Notes: generated by a model not told the origin, from the sequence alone. A DNA stretch of 64,000 nucleotides from an uncultured Bacteroidales bacterium (GCA_946408345.1 CAMJRR010000002.1:1-64000); one strand, 5' to 3'. Numbered from the stretch's first letter, positions 9,071 through 19,225 are shown. Numbers and translations: made by a program.

Positions 9071-10673
9071 CCTGACTTTGACAATGCGTCACCCTTCGCG
9101 CGTACGCGCATACGCGAGGGTTCAGCCTTCCAATAGTGGGCGTATCTGTTCTTGTTGAGGCATTGTGTAGAGTCGTTCGGAGTAGGTCTCTCCATTGGGT
9201 AGTCTGAAGCGCAAGGTGGGGATTGTCTTGGCATAGAACAGGGCTTTGTCCAAGCTCATTCCAATGCCGAGTTGCCGGATGGTTCTCTCCAGTTCCTTGT
9301 AGACCTTGTACGCCACGAAGCAGATGCAGATGTGCGCCTCGATGCGCTTTGGCGTGAAGTGGAACATCGGCCTCATTTCAAGGTCTGACTTCCCTATGCG
9401 GAAGGCACGCTTGACCACCCAAAGCCCGTGGTATTGCTTGATTACCTCCTTGGCATCCAGGCGGGTGTTCGTGATATAGCCTTTCAGCCCGTCCCAACGG
9501 GCATCCTCCTCTATCTTGTCATAGTTGATGGAGACGGTGACATCCTTGCTTATGTCAAGGAACTTGTTGTAGCCCCGGTTGTTCACCTTGTCCTTGGTCA
9601 GCGTCCCCTTGGCATAGGCTTTCTGGAGTCTCTCGACGCCCTTCTCGCGGTTGTGGGCGTTCTTCTTGGCCCGTGCGTCGGAATAGCTCACTATCAGACG
9701 CTGGCCGGCCCTTTTCTTGTGCTCCTCGCAACGTCCGTCTGTCCAGTCGATGCCAAGCATCCAGTCCCTGGTTTCCAAGGACTCGCTCCGGATACGGGCG
9801 CCAAGGATGTACTTGTACCCGGCCGACTCCAGCAGCCTGACGTTGGCCTCGTTCATCAGGCCGGAGTCCGCCACCACGATGAAGTCCTTCAGGCCAAAGC
9901 GCTGGACGAAGTCGTCGATGACGGGTATCATGGTGTACCCCTCATATTGCTTCCCGTTGAAGACCGAGTACGACAGCGGATAGCCGTCCTCGCTCACGAG
10001 CAGCCCCAGCACTATCTGCGACTCGGCCGTCTTCCCGTCCTTCGAGAACCCGTCCTGCCGCAACTCGTCAGACGGATCGGGAGCGGACTCGAAGTACAGG
10101 GTCGTCACATCGTAGAACACAAGGCCTATGCGGCCTCCAGGGACATCCATGGTGTGCGCCACGCTGATCTGCTGGCAGACTCGCGCTATGGCAAGGTGGC
10201 GGAGTATTTCGTCCCCTATGGCATTGAAGCCGATGCGGTCGTAAACACGGCCCAGAATGACCTGCGGCGCATCAAGCGTGGTCCGCTTCACATGAGAAAG
10301 AACAGACCGGAAGTCGGCGATAGCCAGGGCATTCGCCTCGGCGTTGGCGCGCTCCTTCCGCCATTTCTCGTCAAAGTCAATCTGTTGCTGCCCTCCGTAT
10401 TTGGCAATCCATTCCCGGCCTTCGTTATACATCCGACGTATCTCGTCGGGGTCTGCGGACGAGCCTAAGTGGTGAACCTCCTTGAAGCTCCCAGAGTTCT
10501 TGAATACCACTGACACGCTGGTTGTGCCACTGCGGTTGCGCTTTTTGCGGACAAACATGCCCCAAATATAGGATTTTTTGAGGTCTGCGTCACCCGAGTC
10601 ATCAAATCATTTTTTAAAACAATTGATTATTAGATTGTTATAAATTGAAGCCGAAAAGTGTGTCAAAGTCAGG
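9071..10673. mobile_element. IS1634-like (IS4-superfamily) insertion sequence
   Basis: A 13-bp perfect terminal inverted repeat (CCTGACTTTGACA at 9,071-9,083 and its complement at 10,661-10,673) bounds about 1.6 kb with one transposase gene on the minus strand. No matching target duplication is visible in the bases next to the repeats, so the insertion may be old or the true ends may lie a few bases away. It sits between two T9SS protein genes. Confidence 0.8.
9122..10558 (-). CDS. IS1634-family DDE transposase
   Basis: 478 residues, a usual length for the family. The catalytic-domain features are visible: the first Asp in GLVFYDVTTLYFES, a conserved KDGKTAESQIVLGLLVSEDGYPL segment (shown here in part as SQIVLGLLVSEDGYP), the second Asp in DFIVVADSGL, and the late YITNTRLDAKEVIKQYHGLWVV region (key residues Y and R/E around 9,420-9,480). 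The gene is full length without stops, so the element may still be active. Its codon use is more GC-rich than the flanking genes, as expected for a mobile element. Confidence 0.9.
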   Translation of the reverse strand: MFVRKKRNRSGTTSVSVVFKNSGSFKEVHHLGSSADPDEIRRMYNEGREWIAKYGGQQQIDFDEKWRKERANAEANALAIADFRSVLSHVKRTTLDAPQVILGRVYDRIGFNAIGDEILRHLAIARVCQQISVAHTMDVPGGRIGLVFYDVTTLYFESAPDPSDELRQDGFSKDGKTAESQIVLGLLVSEDGYPLSYSVFNGKQYEGYTMIPVIDDFVQRFGLKDFIVVADSGLMNEANVRLLESAGYKYILGARIRSESLETRDWMLGIDWTDGRCEEHKKRAGQRLIVSYSDARAKKNAHNREKGVERLQKAYAKGTLTKDKVNNRGYNKFLDISKDVTVSINYDKIEEDARWDGLKGYITNTRLDAKEVIKQYHGLWVVKRAFRIGKSDLEMRPMFHFTPKRIEAHICICFVAYKVYKELERTIRQLGIGMSLDKALFYAKTIPTLRFRLPNGETYSERLYTMPQQEQIRPLLEG

Positions 10674-10687
10674 AAGAAGCTGAAATA

Positions 10688-10771
10688 AGCTATAAGTTAT
10701 AAGCCGTAAGCATTAAGCTCGGTGGCAACATTACCACAAAGCTAAAAACTTACGGCTTATAGCTTATAGCT
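10688..10771. repeat. Long imperfect palindrome (23-bp arms, one mismatch) beside the IS
   Basis: AGCTATAAGTTATAAGCC... at 10,688-10,710 pairs with ...GGCTTATAGCTTATAGCT at 10,749-10,771 across a 38-nt spacer. It starts 14 bp outside the right inverted repeat of the IS and lies downstream of the leftward T9SS gene. It may be a dispersed palindromic element of this genome or a structured 3' end. Confidence 0.65.
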
Positions 10772-10818
10772 AAATAAATCTCTCGCGTCTATTATGTAAA
10801 CTAAATTTACTCATCTAC

Positions 10819-11946
10819 TTATTTCTTGACGAACTTGCTTGTCTTCACGAACCTGTCGGTAACCAACCTGACCATATAGGCTCCAGTAGGCAGATTCTCG
10901 ACGGGCACTTCAAGTCGTTCGGAGCATTCCGTAAGGGAAAGCATAAGTTGTCCGGAGAGGGAATAGACCTCACACTTGCGGGTGATGCCGATGCTCTCGA
11001 CAAACAGCATGTCATTCACAGGATTGGGGTAGAGGACGAGGCTTTCACCTTCATATTCATCTACACCTGTTCCAGAGAACTGGGCCACAAGGTTCCTGTT
11101 TCCAGTCACAGTGAAGGTGTAGGTTGCTTCTTGTGAAACCACACTGCCGTTCTCTTTCCAGCAGACGAAAGAATAGCCTTCATTGGGCGTGGCGGTCAGG
11201 ATGCAGGTGTTGTTCTCGTAATAGGTGCCAGCCCCGGTGATAGTGCCGCCTTCGGCAGGAACTGCCGTGGCCGTGATTTCGTAGGTGTCGGCTGTGGCTG
11301 GATGCTTGGTGAAGATGAAGCATTGTGGTGCCGCTACAGTGCTGCCTTCGAGGAAGATACGCACGACATGCACGCCGTCCTCAAGGGCGGTCACGTCTAA
11401 AAGGAGGTTGCCGTCGCCCAAAGTGCCTGTCTGCTGATGTCCAAAGTCCTCGTCGAACCAGCAGTGGTAGCTGAGGTTGACACCCAAGTCGGCCATATCA
11501 GTCTTGATGAAGAGATAGCTTCGGGTGGCGCTGTAGTTGCTGCCCTTGACTATCAGGTGCAGGGTGTGCAGTCCAGTGGCGAGGTTGCTGACATCCAATT
11601 GGAAAGTGCCGTTGCCCACTGTGCCGCTGTGAAGGTTGTTGTGGTGATTGTCAAACCAATAGCGGTATTCCAACGAAGAGGCTCCGATGTTTGAGACTTT
11701 GTGGAAGAAGTATCCCTTGACGGGAGTCGAAGTGGTGTCGGTCAGGTAGTAGTGCAGGGAGTGTATGCCGTCGGGAAGCAGACTCACGTCGATTTCGGTG
11801 TCCCACACATTGCCGCTGAAGCTGGTAGTCACGCTCTGCTCTAGGTTCCCGTCGAACCAGTAGCGGCAGGTGCGTGTTTGGGCCCTCAGTCCGCAGCACA
11901 GCATCAACCCGATGATTGCGATGATATAACGTTTCATGGCTTTCAT
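10819..11946 (-). CDS. T9SS-sorted secreted protein with three YWFD repeats and an InlB-type repeat
   Basis: 375 residues. A signal peptide (start at M1 or at M4, MKRYIIAIIGLML) is followed by three repeats of about 75 residues, each opening with a YWFD/CWFD motif and containing DG(I/V/L)H(S/T/V)LH-like turns. Next comes a divergent InlB B-repeat domain (TATAVPAEGGTITG ... GYSFVCWKENG ... VAQF). It ends in a T9SS type A sorting domain (LVLYPNPVNDMLFVES ... GAYMVRLVTD). It should be exported through the outer membrane by the T9SS and retained on the surface or released. It lies 14 bp downstream of a beta-helix protein gene in the same direction, probably one transcript. The ligand is unknown. 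Confidence 0.85.
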   Translation of the reverse strand: MKAMKRYIIAIIGLMLCCGLRAQTRTCRYWFDGNLEQSVTTSFSGNVWDTEIDVSLLPDGIHSLHYYLTDTTSTPVKGYFFHKVSNIGASSLEYRYWFDNHHNNLHSGTVGNGTFQLDVSNLATGLHTLHLIVKGSNYSATRSYLFIKTDMADLGVNLSYHCWFDEDFGHQQTGTLGDGNLLLDVTALEDGVHVVRIFLEGSTVAAPQCFIFTKHPATADTYEITATAVPAEGGTITGAGTYYENNTCILTATPNEGYSFVCWKENGSVVSQEATYTFTVTGNRNLVAQFSGTGVDEYEGESLVLYPNPVNDMLFVESIGITRKCEVYSLSGQLMLSLTECSERLEVPVENLPTGAYMVRLVTDRFVKTSKFVKK

Positions 11947-11960
11947 GCATTAATGGGTGA

Positions 11961-12926
11961 TTACTTGCCTTCGTCAATCACTTCGATGTGGACGTTCAGT
12001 TTGCCGGCGGGCGTCGACTCATGGTCGACGGTGTTACGGTATGGAGTCATGTAGGTGGGACGGGTGCCGTAAGGTATGGTGCCACCGTGGATGCTTATTT
12101 CGGTGCCGTCGTCGCCTAGGAAGTTGTTGGCGATGTAGTTTTTCAGGATGAACATTTCGTCAAAATCGGGGTCGTTGCCGTTAAAGGTTTCGCAAATATC
12201 CACAAAGGACTCATACTTAGTGCAATTGATGATGTTGGCATCATTATAACCGCTGGTTCTAATGAAGATGCAGTTGACAAACGTGTTAGTTGCCCCCAAA
12301 TACTCATTGGTGTTGACAATGCAGTTGGTGGCACTGACTCTTTTGGGATAGGTTTTTCCAAAAACGCAATTTTGGAACGTCAATGGCCTATTGTCGTCAC
12401 AGTTCCATACTTGCCAGACCACCGAATTGATGAACGTGACATTTTTGGCTGCGTTGGCATAAAACTGTTTGATAAAGCAATCGATAAAAAGAGCGTTTTC
12501 AATTCGGCCGACTCTCATGGTGCCGATATGGCATCTGATGAATTTTCCATAGAGGAAATCGGTTTGTTCAGTCTGCTCGGGGAATTGAATACCCTCGACG
12601 GTGAGGTGTCTCGTTTCGTCGCCTGCAAAACTGAAATGCGCCGATCCAGTGATAACAGTGGGATTGGTGCCCGTTTCGGGGTCGTAGGTGCAGCCTGCGC
12701 CACGCACGGTGACGGGCTTGTTGAACTCGATGGCACTGAAAGAACCACTCGACAGGGTGATGATGTCGCCGTCATCGGCAAACACGAAAGCATCGGCCAA
12801 AGCATCAGGCCCATAGTAAGCAGTGATGTTGTCGCCATGCTTCAGCATGGCCGTTTGGGTGGTGGTCTGTGCGAAAATCAATGTTGAGACGCACAAGAGA
12901 ACGAAAAGTAAAGAAGCTTTTTTCAT
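11961..12926 (-). CDS. Secreted right-handed beta-helix-like protein
   Basis: 321 residues starting at MKKASLLFVLLCVSTLIFAQ, a clear signal peptide; an in-frame codon 45 bases upstream would put polar residues ahead of it and is less likely. The body has the repeating short strands of parallel beta-helix proteins (ITLSSGSFSAIEFNKPVTVRGAG, then runs such as FIDCFI, FINSVV, FQNCVF and FVNCIFI at regular spacing). It is most like pectate-lyase-fold or choice-of-anchor surface proteins. No catalytic residues were recognised and it lacks a T9SS sorting domain, unlike its downstream neighbour. Confidence 0.75.
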   Translation of the reverse strand: MKKASLLFVLLCVSTLIFAQTTTQTAMLKHGDNITAYYGPDALADAFVFADDGDIITLSSGSFSAIEFNKPVTVRGAGCTYDPETGTNPTVITGSAHFSFAGDETRHLTVEGIQFPEQTEQTDFLYGKFIRCHIGTMRVGRIENALFIDCFIKQFYANAAKNVTFINSVVWQVWNCDDNRPLTFQNCVFGKTYPKRVSATNCIVNTNEYLGATNTFVNCIFIRTSGYNDANIINCTKYESFVDICETFNGNDPDFDEMFILKNYIANNFLGDDGTEISIHGGTIPYGTRPTYMTPYRNTVDHESTPAGKLNVHIEVIDEGK

Positions 12927-13132
12927 AGAATTCTGTTGCCGGTTATTTCCGCATTGGCTCGTCGGGGTCAATAGTTGTTTTATGATTTAGTTAGTATTTC
13001 CCAAGGTCTTTCGACTATACGAACGGACAAAAATATGAATTTTTTGAAATATGCAATAAGATTTTGAAAATAAAGAGAGTAAAAAATGTAATAAACTCGG
13101 ATTGAAAGAAAAATAATCCCGATAAAAACGCT

Positions 13133-13140
13133 ATCTTTGC
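13133..13140 (+). promoter_or_regulatory. -7 box of the purL promoter
   Basis: TATCTTTG matches the Bacteroidetes -7 consensus TAnnTTTG and lies 31 bp before the purL start. The -33 element is not clear. The rest of 12,927-13,171 is AT-rich and without a gene. Confidence 0.6.
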
Positions 13141-13171
13141 GGCATTGTTTCACGCATAAAACCTTGCGCTT

Positions 13172-16100
13172 ATGGTATGCTTTTTCCAATCTGACAATCA
13201 GCGAATTATAGCCGTTGATTCCAAATCAGAGCTTTCCGAGGAAACCGTTTCCAAACTCAATTGGCTTTTTGGTAATGCCGCAAAAATCGAAAAAGACACG
13301 GTGAAAGGCCATTTCGTCGGGCCGCGCCGTGAGATGATTACGCCTTGGAGCACCAATGCCGTCGAGATTACCCAAAATATGGGCATCAAAGGCATCATCC
13401 GCATTGAGGAGTTCCATCGTGTGGAATCAAAGAAGGCTCCTTACGACCCAATGCTGCAAAACCGTTACGAAAACCTTGACCAAAATGTGTTCTCCGTCGA
13501 CCGCAAGCCTGAACCGCTGAAATACATCGACGACATTGAGACCTACAACCAGCAGGAAGGCCTTGCCTTGAGCAGCGAGGAGATGGACTATCTGAAAGGC
13601 ATATCTGCAAAGATTGGGCGCAAACTAACTGATAGTGAGGTGTATGGATTCGCTCAAGTCAACTCCGAACACTGCCGTCACAAGATTTTTAACGGCACCT
13701 TCGTCATCGATGGCAAGCAGATGCCCAACACGCTCTTTGCCCTCATCAAGAAGACCTCGAAGATGAACCCGAACCGACTTGTGTCGGCTTATAAGGACAA
13801 TGTGGCTTTCATTCTCGGTCCCAAGGTGGAGCAGTTTGCTCCAGCCGAGCCCAACAAGCCCTCGGCCTTCCAAATCAAGCCCATTGAGACCGTGATTTCG
13901 CTGAAAGCTGAGACGCACAACTTCCCGACTACCGTGGAGCCTTTCAACGGCGCTGCTACGGGTAGTGGTGGCGAAATCCGCGACCGTTTAGCAGGTGGTC
14001 AAGGTAGCTTGCCTTTGGCGGGCACTGCCGTTTATATGACTTCCTATCCCCGCACGGAGCAAGGCCGTGAATGGGAAAAAGACATCGAGCCGCGCAAGTG
14101 GTTGTATCAGACACCGGAAGAGATTCTCATCAAGGCCTCCAACGGAGCTTCCGACTTTGGTAACAAGTTCGGCCAGCCCCTCATCAACGGCAGTCTGCTG
14201 ACCTTTGAACACAGCGAGAAAGAGACATTGGGCTACGACAAGGTCATCATGCTAGCTGGCGGCATAGGTTTTGCTAAAGTGAAGGATGCCAAGAAGCTGG
14301 AACCAGAGGAGGGCGATGTCATCATCGTTCTCGGCGGTGATAATTATCGTATCGGTATGGGTGGTGGTGCCGTGTCGAGTGTGGATACAGGACAATACAG
14401 CAACGCCATCGAATTGAACGCTGTGCAGCGTGCCAACCCCGAGATGCAAAAGCGCGTGAGTAATGTCATCCGTGCCATGGCCGAGAGCGACCACAACCCC
14501 ATCCGCAGCATCCATGACCATGGTGCGGGTGGTCACCTGAATTGCCTTAGCGAACTCATTGAGGATGCAGGTGGTGTGATCTATGTCGACAACCTGCCTG
14601 TTGGCGATCCGACCCTTTCCGACAAGGAAATCATCGGGAACGAATCACAGGAGCGTATGGGTCTCTTGGTCAACAGGAAAGACAAGGAAATTATCAAGGA
14701 GACCGCCGAGCGTGAGCGTGCACCGTATTATGAAGTGGGTGAGGTGACGGGTGATGAACGCTTGCGTTTTGTCCGTAAGAAAGGCAAGGCTCCCATCGAC
14801 TTGGCCATTTCCGACTTCTTCGGCAGTGCACCTAGGACAATTTTGAAAGACAAGACCAAACCTTATCATTTCAAGAAAATCAGCTACACCAAGCGCGATA
14901 TACACAAGTACCTCAACAATGTGCTGCAAATGGAAGCCGTGGCCTGTAAGGATTGGCTCACCAATAAGGTGGACCGCTCCGTGACGGGTCGTGTGGCACA
15001 GCAGCAGTGTGTGGGCGAGATTCAATTGCCTTTGAGCAACCTCGGCATCAGTGCCTTGGATTATAACGGCAAACGCGGCATCGCCACGGCCTTGGGCCAT
15101 GCCCCAATTGCGGGCCTCATCGATCCGGCCGCTGCCTCGCGTCTTTCGGTTTCCGAGGCCTTGACCAACATTATCTGGGCTCCGATTGAAGGTAACCTTG
15201 AAGGTGTTTCATTGAGCGCCAATTGGATGTGGCCTGCCAAGCAGGAAGGCGAGACAGCAAGACTTTATGAAGCCGTTAAAGCCTTGAGCGACTATTGCGT
15301 GGCTTTGGGCATCAATGTGCCGACAGGCAAGGACAGCCTCTCGATGACACAGAAATATCCCGATGGCGAGAAGGTTGTTGCTCCTGGAACGGTTATCGTT
15401 TCTGCCGCGGGCGAGGTCTCGAACATTCGTCAGGTCATCCGTCCCGTAATGAAGGCCGATGAGAACACAGAACTTCTTTACATCGATTTCTCCAAGGATG
15501 GTTTCGAACTGGGTGGAAGTAGCTTTGCCCAAAGCATTGGCGCCATCGGTCAGACTACTCCAGATGTGAAGAGTGTCAACTACTTCAAGAAATGTTTTGA
15601 CGCCATCCAAAAACTCATTGAGAGCAATCTCGTTTTGGCTGGTCACGATGTATCAGCCGGTGGCTTGATTACCACGTTATTGGAGATGAACTTCGCCAAT
15701 ACGACATACGGAATGAACCTTGATTTTTCTGCCTTTGATAAAGACGACTTGATGGCAGTGCTGTTTTGCGAGAAGCCTTCGGTGGTCATCCAAGTCGCTA
15801 ACGATGGTATCGCCAACCGTATGTTGCGCGAGTTGGGTATCAACTTCAAGATGATTGGCAAGCCTCAGGCCAAACGTCAGATTACTATCGCCCATGGTGA
15901 CCATAACTATATCTTCGACATCGATGAGTTGCGCGACACTTGGTTCAAGTCGTCCTACCTGCTCGACCGCAAGCAAAGCGGTCCGCGCAAGGCCATGGAG
16001 CGTTTCATGAACTACAAGAAACAGTATTTACATTATAGCTTTGGCCGTAACTTCACTGGCACAGCTGCCAGCCTTGGCATAGACATGCATCGCCGCAAGC

Positions 16101-16861
16101 CCACAGGTATCAACGCGGCCATCATTCGCGAGAAGGGCTGCCAGTGCGACCGTGAGATGGCTTATGCCCTTTATCTCGCTGGTTTCGATGTGCGTGACGT
16201 CACCATGACGGATCTTGCCACGGGTCGTGAAGACCTCAAGGATGTGAATATGATTGCCTTTATCGGTGGTTTCTCCAACTCCGATGTGCTCGGTTCAGCC
16301 AAAGGTTGGGCAGGTGCCTTCCTTTACAACAAGAAAGCCAAGAAAGCCTTGGATGACTTTTATGCCCGTGAGGACACCCTCAGCCTCGGTGTGTGTAACG
16401 GCTGCCAATTGATGATGGAACTTGGACTGCTCTATCCCGACCACGAGGAGCACCCCGTGATGATGCACAACGATTCGCACAAGTTCGAGTCGGGCTTCCT
16501 CAATGTGGAGATTGCCCAAAACGAGAGCGTGATGCTCAAGTCGCTGTCGGGTAGAAGATTAGGCGTGTGGATTGCCCACGGCGAGGGTCGTTTCTACTTC
16601 CCCTGCTATCGCGATAAATACAAGATTGTGATGAGCTACGGTCAGGACGAATATCCTGGCAACCCCAACGGCAGCGATTGGTCGACAGCCGCAGTATGCT
16701 CTAATGATGGTCGTCATCTCGCTATGATGCCGCACCTTGAGCGTGCTTTCTTGCCTTGGCAGTGGGCATACTATCCTGACGAGCGCAAGAACGACGAAGT
16801 CTCACCTTGGATGGAGGCGTTCGTGAATGCTCGGAAGTGGGTGGAGGAGAATAGGAAGTAG
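13172..16861 (+). CDS. purL: Phosphoribosylformylglycinamidine synthase
   Basis: 1,229 residues, the large single-chain PurL type. It makes FGAM from FGAR, ATP and glutamine in cytoplasmic purine synthesis. An N-terminal PurS-like part is followed by the FGAM synthetase core with a SEHCRHK motif, LKAETHNFPT and the HDHGAGGHLNCLSELIEDAG signature. The C-terminal class-I glutaminase has the nucleophile Cys1075 in LGVCNGCQLM and His1136/Glu1138 in AHGEGRF. All key residues are present. It is transcribed alone, with a -7 box 31 bp upstream and an AT-rich accessory region directly downstream. Confidence 0.97.
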   Translation: MVCFFQSDNQRIIAVDSKSELSEETVSKLNWLFGNAAKIEKDTVKGHFVGPRREMITPWSTNAVEITQNMGIKGIIRIEEFHRVESKKAPYDPMLQNRYENLDQNVFSVDRKPEPLKYIDDIETYNQQEGLALSSEEMDYLKGISAKIGRKLTDSEVYGFAQVNSEHCRHKIFNGTFVIDGKQMPNTLFALIKKTSKMNPNRLVSAYKDNVAFILGPKVEQFAPAEPNKPSAFQIKPIETVISLKAETHNFPTTVEPFNGAATGSGGEIRDRLAGGQGSLPLAGTAVYMTSYPRTEQGREWEKDIEPRKWLYQTPEEILIKASNGASDFGNKFGQPLINGSLLTFEHSEKETLGYDKVIMLAGGIGFAKVKDAKKLEPEEGDVIIVLGGDNYRIGMGGGAVSSVDTGQYSNAIELNAVQRANPEMQKRVSNVIRAMAESDHNPIRSIHDHGAGGHLNCLSELIEDAGGVIYVDNLPVGDPTLSDKEIIGNESQERMGLLVNRKDKEIIKETAERERAPYYEVGEVTGDERLRFVRKKGKAPIDLAISDFFGSAPRTILKDKTKPYHFKKISYTKRDIHKYLNNVLQMEAVACKDWLTNKVDRSVTGRVAQQQCVGEIQLPLSNLGISALDYNGKRGIATALGHAPIAGLIDPAAASRLSVSEALTNIIWAPIEGNLEGVSLSANWMWPAKQEGETARLYEAVKALSDYCVALGINVPTGKDSLSMTQKYPDGEKVVAPGTVIVSAAGEVSNIRQVIRPVMKADENTELLYIDFSKDGFELGGSSFAQSIGAIGQTTPDVKSVNYFKKCFDAIQKLIESNLVLAGHDVSAGGLITTLLEMNFANTTYGMNLDFSAFDKDDLMAVLFCEKPSVVIQVANDGIANRMLRELGINFKMIGKPQAKRQITIAHGDHNYIFDIDELRDTWFKSSYLLDRKQSGPRKAMERFMNYKKQYLHYSFGRNFTGTAASLGIDMHRRKPTGINAAIIREKGCQCDREMAYALYLAGFDVRDVTMTDLATGREDLKDVNMIAFIGGFSNSDVLGSAKGWAGAFLYNKKAKKALDDFYAREDTLSLGVCNGCQLMMELGLLYPDHEEHPVMMHNDSHKFESGFLNVEIAQNESVMLKSLSGRRLGVWIAHGEGRFYFPCYRDKYKIVMSYGQDEYPGNPNGSDWSTAAVCSNDGRHLAMMPHLERAFLPWQWAYYPDERKNDEVSPWMEAFVNARKWVEENRK

Positions 16862-16903
16862 ATTGGTGTAAATTGGTATGTATACAAATATAACTGAATT
16901 GAT

Positions 16904-18328
16904 ATGAAATCAAAAAGAATTATATGTGGTTTGTTTTCTGTTATTTTGTTGTTTATATTAGGGTGCAATAAGTCCAATAACAGTAATACTGATAATACGG
17001 GAGACGATGAAACGGTGAAAATTACCACGTATGATCCTCAAGACATAACCGATAATTCTGTTGTATGTGGAGGTGATGTCGTGGTTTTGGAGCAAGGGCT
17101 TTCTCTTTCAAAAATAGGTATTTGTTGGAGTACTTCTGAAAACCCTACAATAGATGATTATCATGTGTACACGGAGAATTGGAACGAACCATTTGTTTGT
17201 ACAATAAGCACACTTCTGCCTCAGACAACATATTATATTCGTGCATATGCAATGCGCGGTTTGATAATATATTATGGAGAAGAAAAAACATTTGTTACAA
17301 AAAGTAAGCCCCTTGTAAATACAATAGAGGTAAATAATATATCTCTTTATTCTGCGATTGGTGTTGGAGACGTTGTATCAGAAGGATCGATGAATGTGAC
17401 TGAGCGAGGTCTTTGTTGGAATTTATTAGGGAATCCTACAATAATGAATAATCACGCAAGTAATGGCACTGGATTAGGATTGTATAGTGTCGAAATTACA
17501 GGGTTGACTTTAGGTACAACATATCATGTTCGTGCCTATGCAATTAGTGAAATTGGTGTTAGTTATGGATCAGAGATTATCTTTACTACATTAACTGAAA
17601 ACCCAAGTATTTCTGTTATTGACGAGTCTGGATTTATTCAGAGTGGTGATACCATCACAATTGGAGATGAATATAACTTTGGTTTTTTAGCTTCTGCTAA
17701 TGTAGAAACAAATGTGGGGCTTGCTTCTTTGTCGATTTGGGTTGACAATGAACTTTGGAATGAAGTCAATCTGTTGGGTGTTTCATCATATAGATACACC
17801 GATAACATTCAATGCTATTACATACTCGGAGAAAACAATAATAATAGACAAAGTACTGTTAAAGCTGTTTTGACGGATTTGGGAGGGAAGACAAGTTCAG
17901 CGTCAATATGCGTTATCATTAATGATTTGTCTGAACAATTGGATGTTGAAGGCTTCGAATGGATTAAAACCGGTTCAGAAGCTGCAATAGGTCTTGAAGA
18001 ATTTGGATTACAGTGGATATATAATGCGAAAGATGAATATGCTCAAATTGAACCATTGAATGGCGCTTCTTTATTCTCTTTTAGTGTAAACAATTGGGAT
18101 AATATTCAGACTAGAGATGGAAAAGAGGCTTTATTCGTGAACGCGATAGAAAACAATGCTCAAATATCAGTGTTTGGCGGAATTAATGTGTCTCGCTCAA
18201 AATTATATGATTATTTAATAGGAACGATAGCTTTAGATGGTAGTTTGCACATGATTCATATAAAAAGAGCAGTGGTTTCAAATACAGGAGATGTTTCATC
18301 TGTAATAGTTACTGGAAATTCAAAATAA
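16904..18328 (+). CDS. Surface lipoprotein with fibronectin-type repeats
   Basis: 474 residues. The N-terminus has a lipoprotein signal peptide with lipobox ILGC and an Asn/Ser-rich linker. Two related domains follow, each with a GICWS/GLCWN motif and a TTY(Y/H)(I/V)RAYA motif about 60 residues later, a pattern common in Bacteroidetes surface lipoproteins with fibronectin-III-like repeats. The C-terminal third is an unassigned beta-rich domain. Base composition is much more AT-rich than purL, and the gene starts the AT-rich island ending near 20,750. Function unknown. Confidence 0.75.
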   Translation: MKSKRIICGLFSVILLFILGCNKSNNSNTDNTGDDETVKITTYDPQDITDNSVVCGGDVVVLEQGLSLSKIGICWSTSENPTIDDYHVYTENWNEPFVCTISTLLPQTTYYIRAYAMRGLIIYYGEEKTFVTKSKPLVNTIEVNNISLYSAIGVGDVVSEGSMNVTERGLCWNLLGNPTIMNNHASNGTGLGLYSVEITGLTLGTTYHVRAYAISEIGVSYGSEIIFTTLTENPSISVIDESGFIQSGDTITIGDEYNFGFLASANVETNVGLASLSIWVDNELWNEVNLLGVSSYRYTDNIQCYYILGENNNNRQSTVKAVLTDLGGKTSSASICVIINDLSEQLDVEGFEWIKTGSEAAIGLEEFGLQWIYNAKDEYAQIEPLNGASLFSFSVNNWDNIQTRDGKEALFVNAIENNAQISVFGGINVSRSKLYDYLIGTIALDGSLHMIHIKRAVVSNTGDVSSVIVTGNSK

Positions 18329-18348
18329 TAGCTATAGAATAGTATTTT

Positions 18349-19050
18349 ATGAGAGTCTACATTGATAACAACGTCCTCATTGATTGTGAAGAAAACATAG
18401 TTGTTTTGCCAATAAGCAGTAATGTGTATTATTATTGTTCTTATGTCCATATTGATGAAATGATTGAAAGTGGAGAGAGGATGAAATGTTTAAAAAATCA
18501 GCGTTTCAAGACGATAAAGAATCTTACTGGAGGACGGTTTGTACAACATGATGAAAAACATGAATTAGAATCGATAATTGTTTCTCCATTGGAGGTTTTC
18601 AAATTATGTTCACAATCGTATCGTATCAGGAATATGGAGCAGTTAAGAGGGGTCAGTAAGAAATTTGTTATGGGGCTTGATAGAAACAGATTGATTGAAA
18701 AGTTGGAAATCAATGTAAAAGAGTTAAACAATTATTCTGTGGAAGAATTGTCTTCAAGGTTTGGAGGAATAATTATGGATTATGTGTTGTCATCGGCAAT
18801 TACTATTCAAGAAGGATTTCAATCTTTTTTTAATATACTTGATTGGCTAGGTTTTTGGAGAGATAAATATACAGAAAGGTCAACTATGGCTAGAGCATAT
18901 GATGCAGGTCATGCCTATTTTGCAACGTATTGTGATTATTTTGTCACTAATGATAAAAGAACTAGGAATAAGGCGAATGTTGTTTACCAAGCGTTAGGTT
19001 ATAAAACAATAGCAATTTCTTGTGATGATTTTCTAAAGCTTGATAGTTGA
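18349..19050 (+). CDS. PIN-like domain protein
   Basis: 233 residues. The N-terminus YIDNNVLID and the C-terminal block DAGHAYFATYCDYFVTNDKR carry the spaced acidic residues of PIN-fold ribonucleases (first Asp near residue 5, an Asp with the GHA motif, and the T/VTNDKR Asp); the HIDEM segment may supply the middle acid. The helical insert between is long and unassigned. It follows the lipoprotein gene by 20 bp and shares its low GC. It may be a toxin-type or free-standing nuclease; no antitoxin partner is evident next to it. Confidence 0.6.
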   Translation: MRVYIDNNVLIDCEENIVVLPISSNVYYYCSYVHIDEMIESGERMKCLKNQRFKTIKNLTGGRFVQHDEKHELESIIVSPLEVFKLCSQSYRIRNMEQLRGVSKKFVMGLDRNRLIEKLEINVKELNNYSVEELSSRFGGIIMDYVLSSAITIQEGFQSFFNILDWLGFWRDKYTERSTMARAYDAGHAYFATYCDYFVTNDKRTRNKANVVYQALGYKTIAISCDDFLKLDS

Positions 19051-19225
19051 GTTTTTTATTCAAAATAGCTAAATAGGGTTGGGAGTCATAATATTTTCAT
19101 TGATTAACATATCAACGGATTTGTTGAAGAAAAAACTGAGACAGAGGGCTGCTTTATGATTTGCTATAATGTTCGGTGGAAAGAATTTGTTTCTAAAAGT
19201 TTAGAATAAATATCAATTTTTTGAT

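Noticed and set aside
9060..10690. Target site duplication of the insertion sequence
   Set aside because: The bases flanking the two terminal repeats do not match in any register of four to eight bases.
12980..13189. 69-residue open frame on the minus strand upstream of purL
   Set aside because: AT-rich with no start signal, overlaps the purL promoter and start; no family features.
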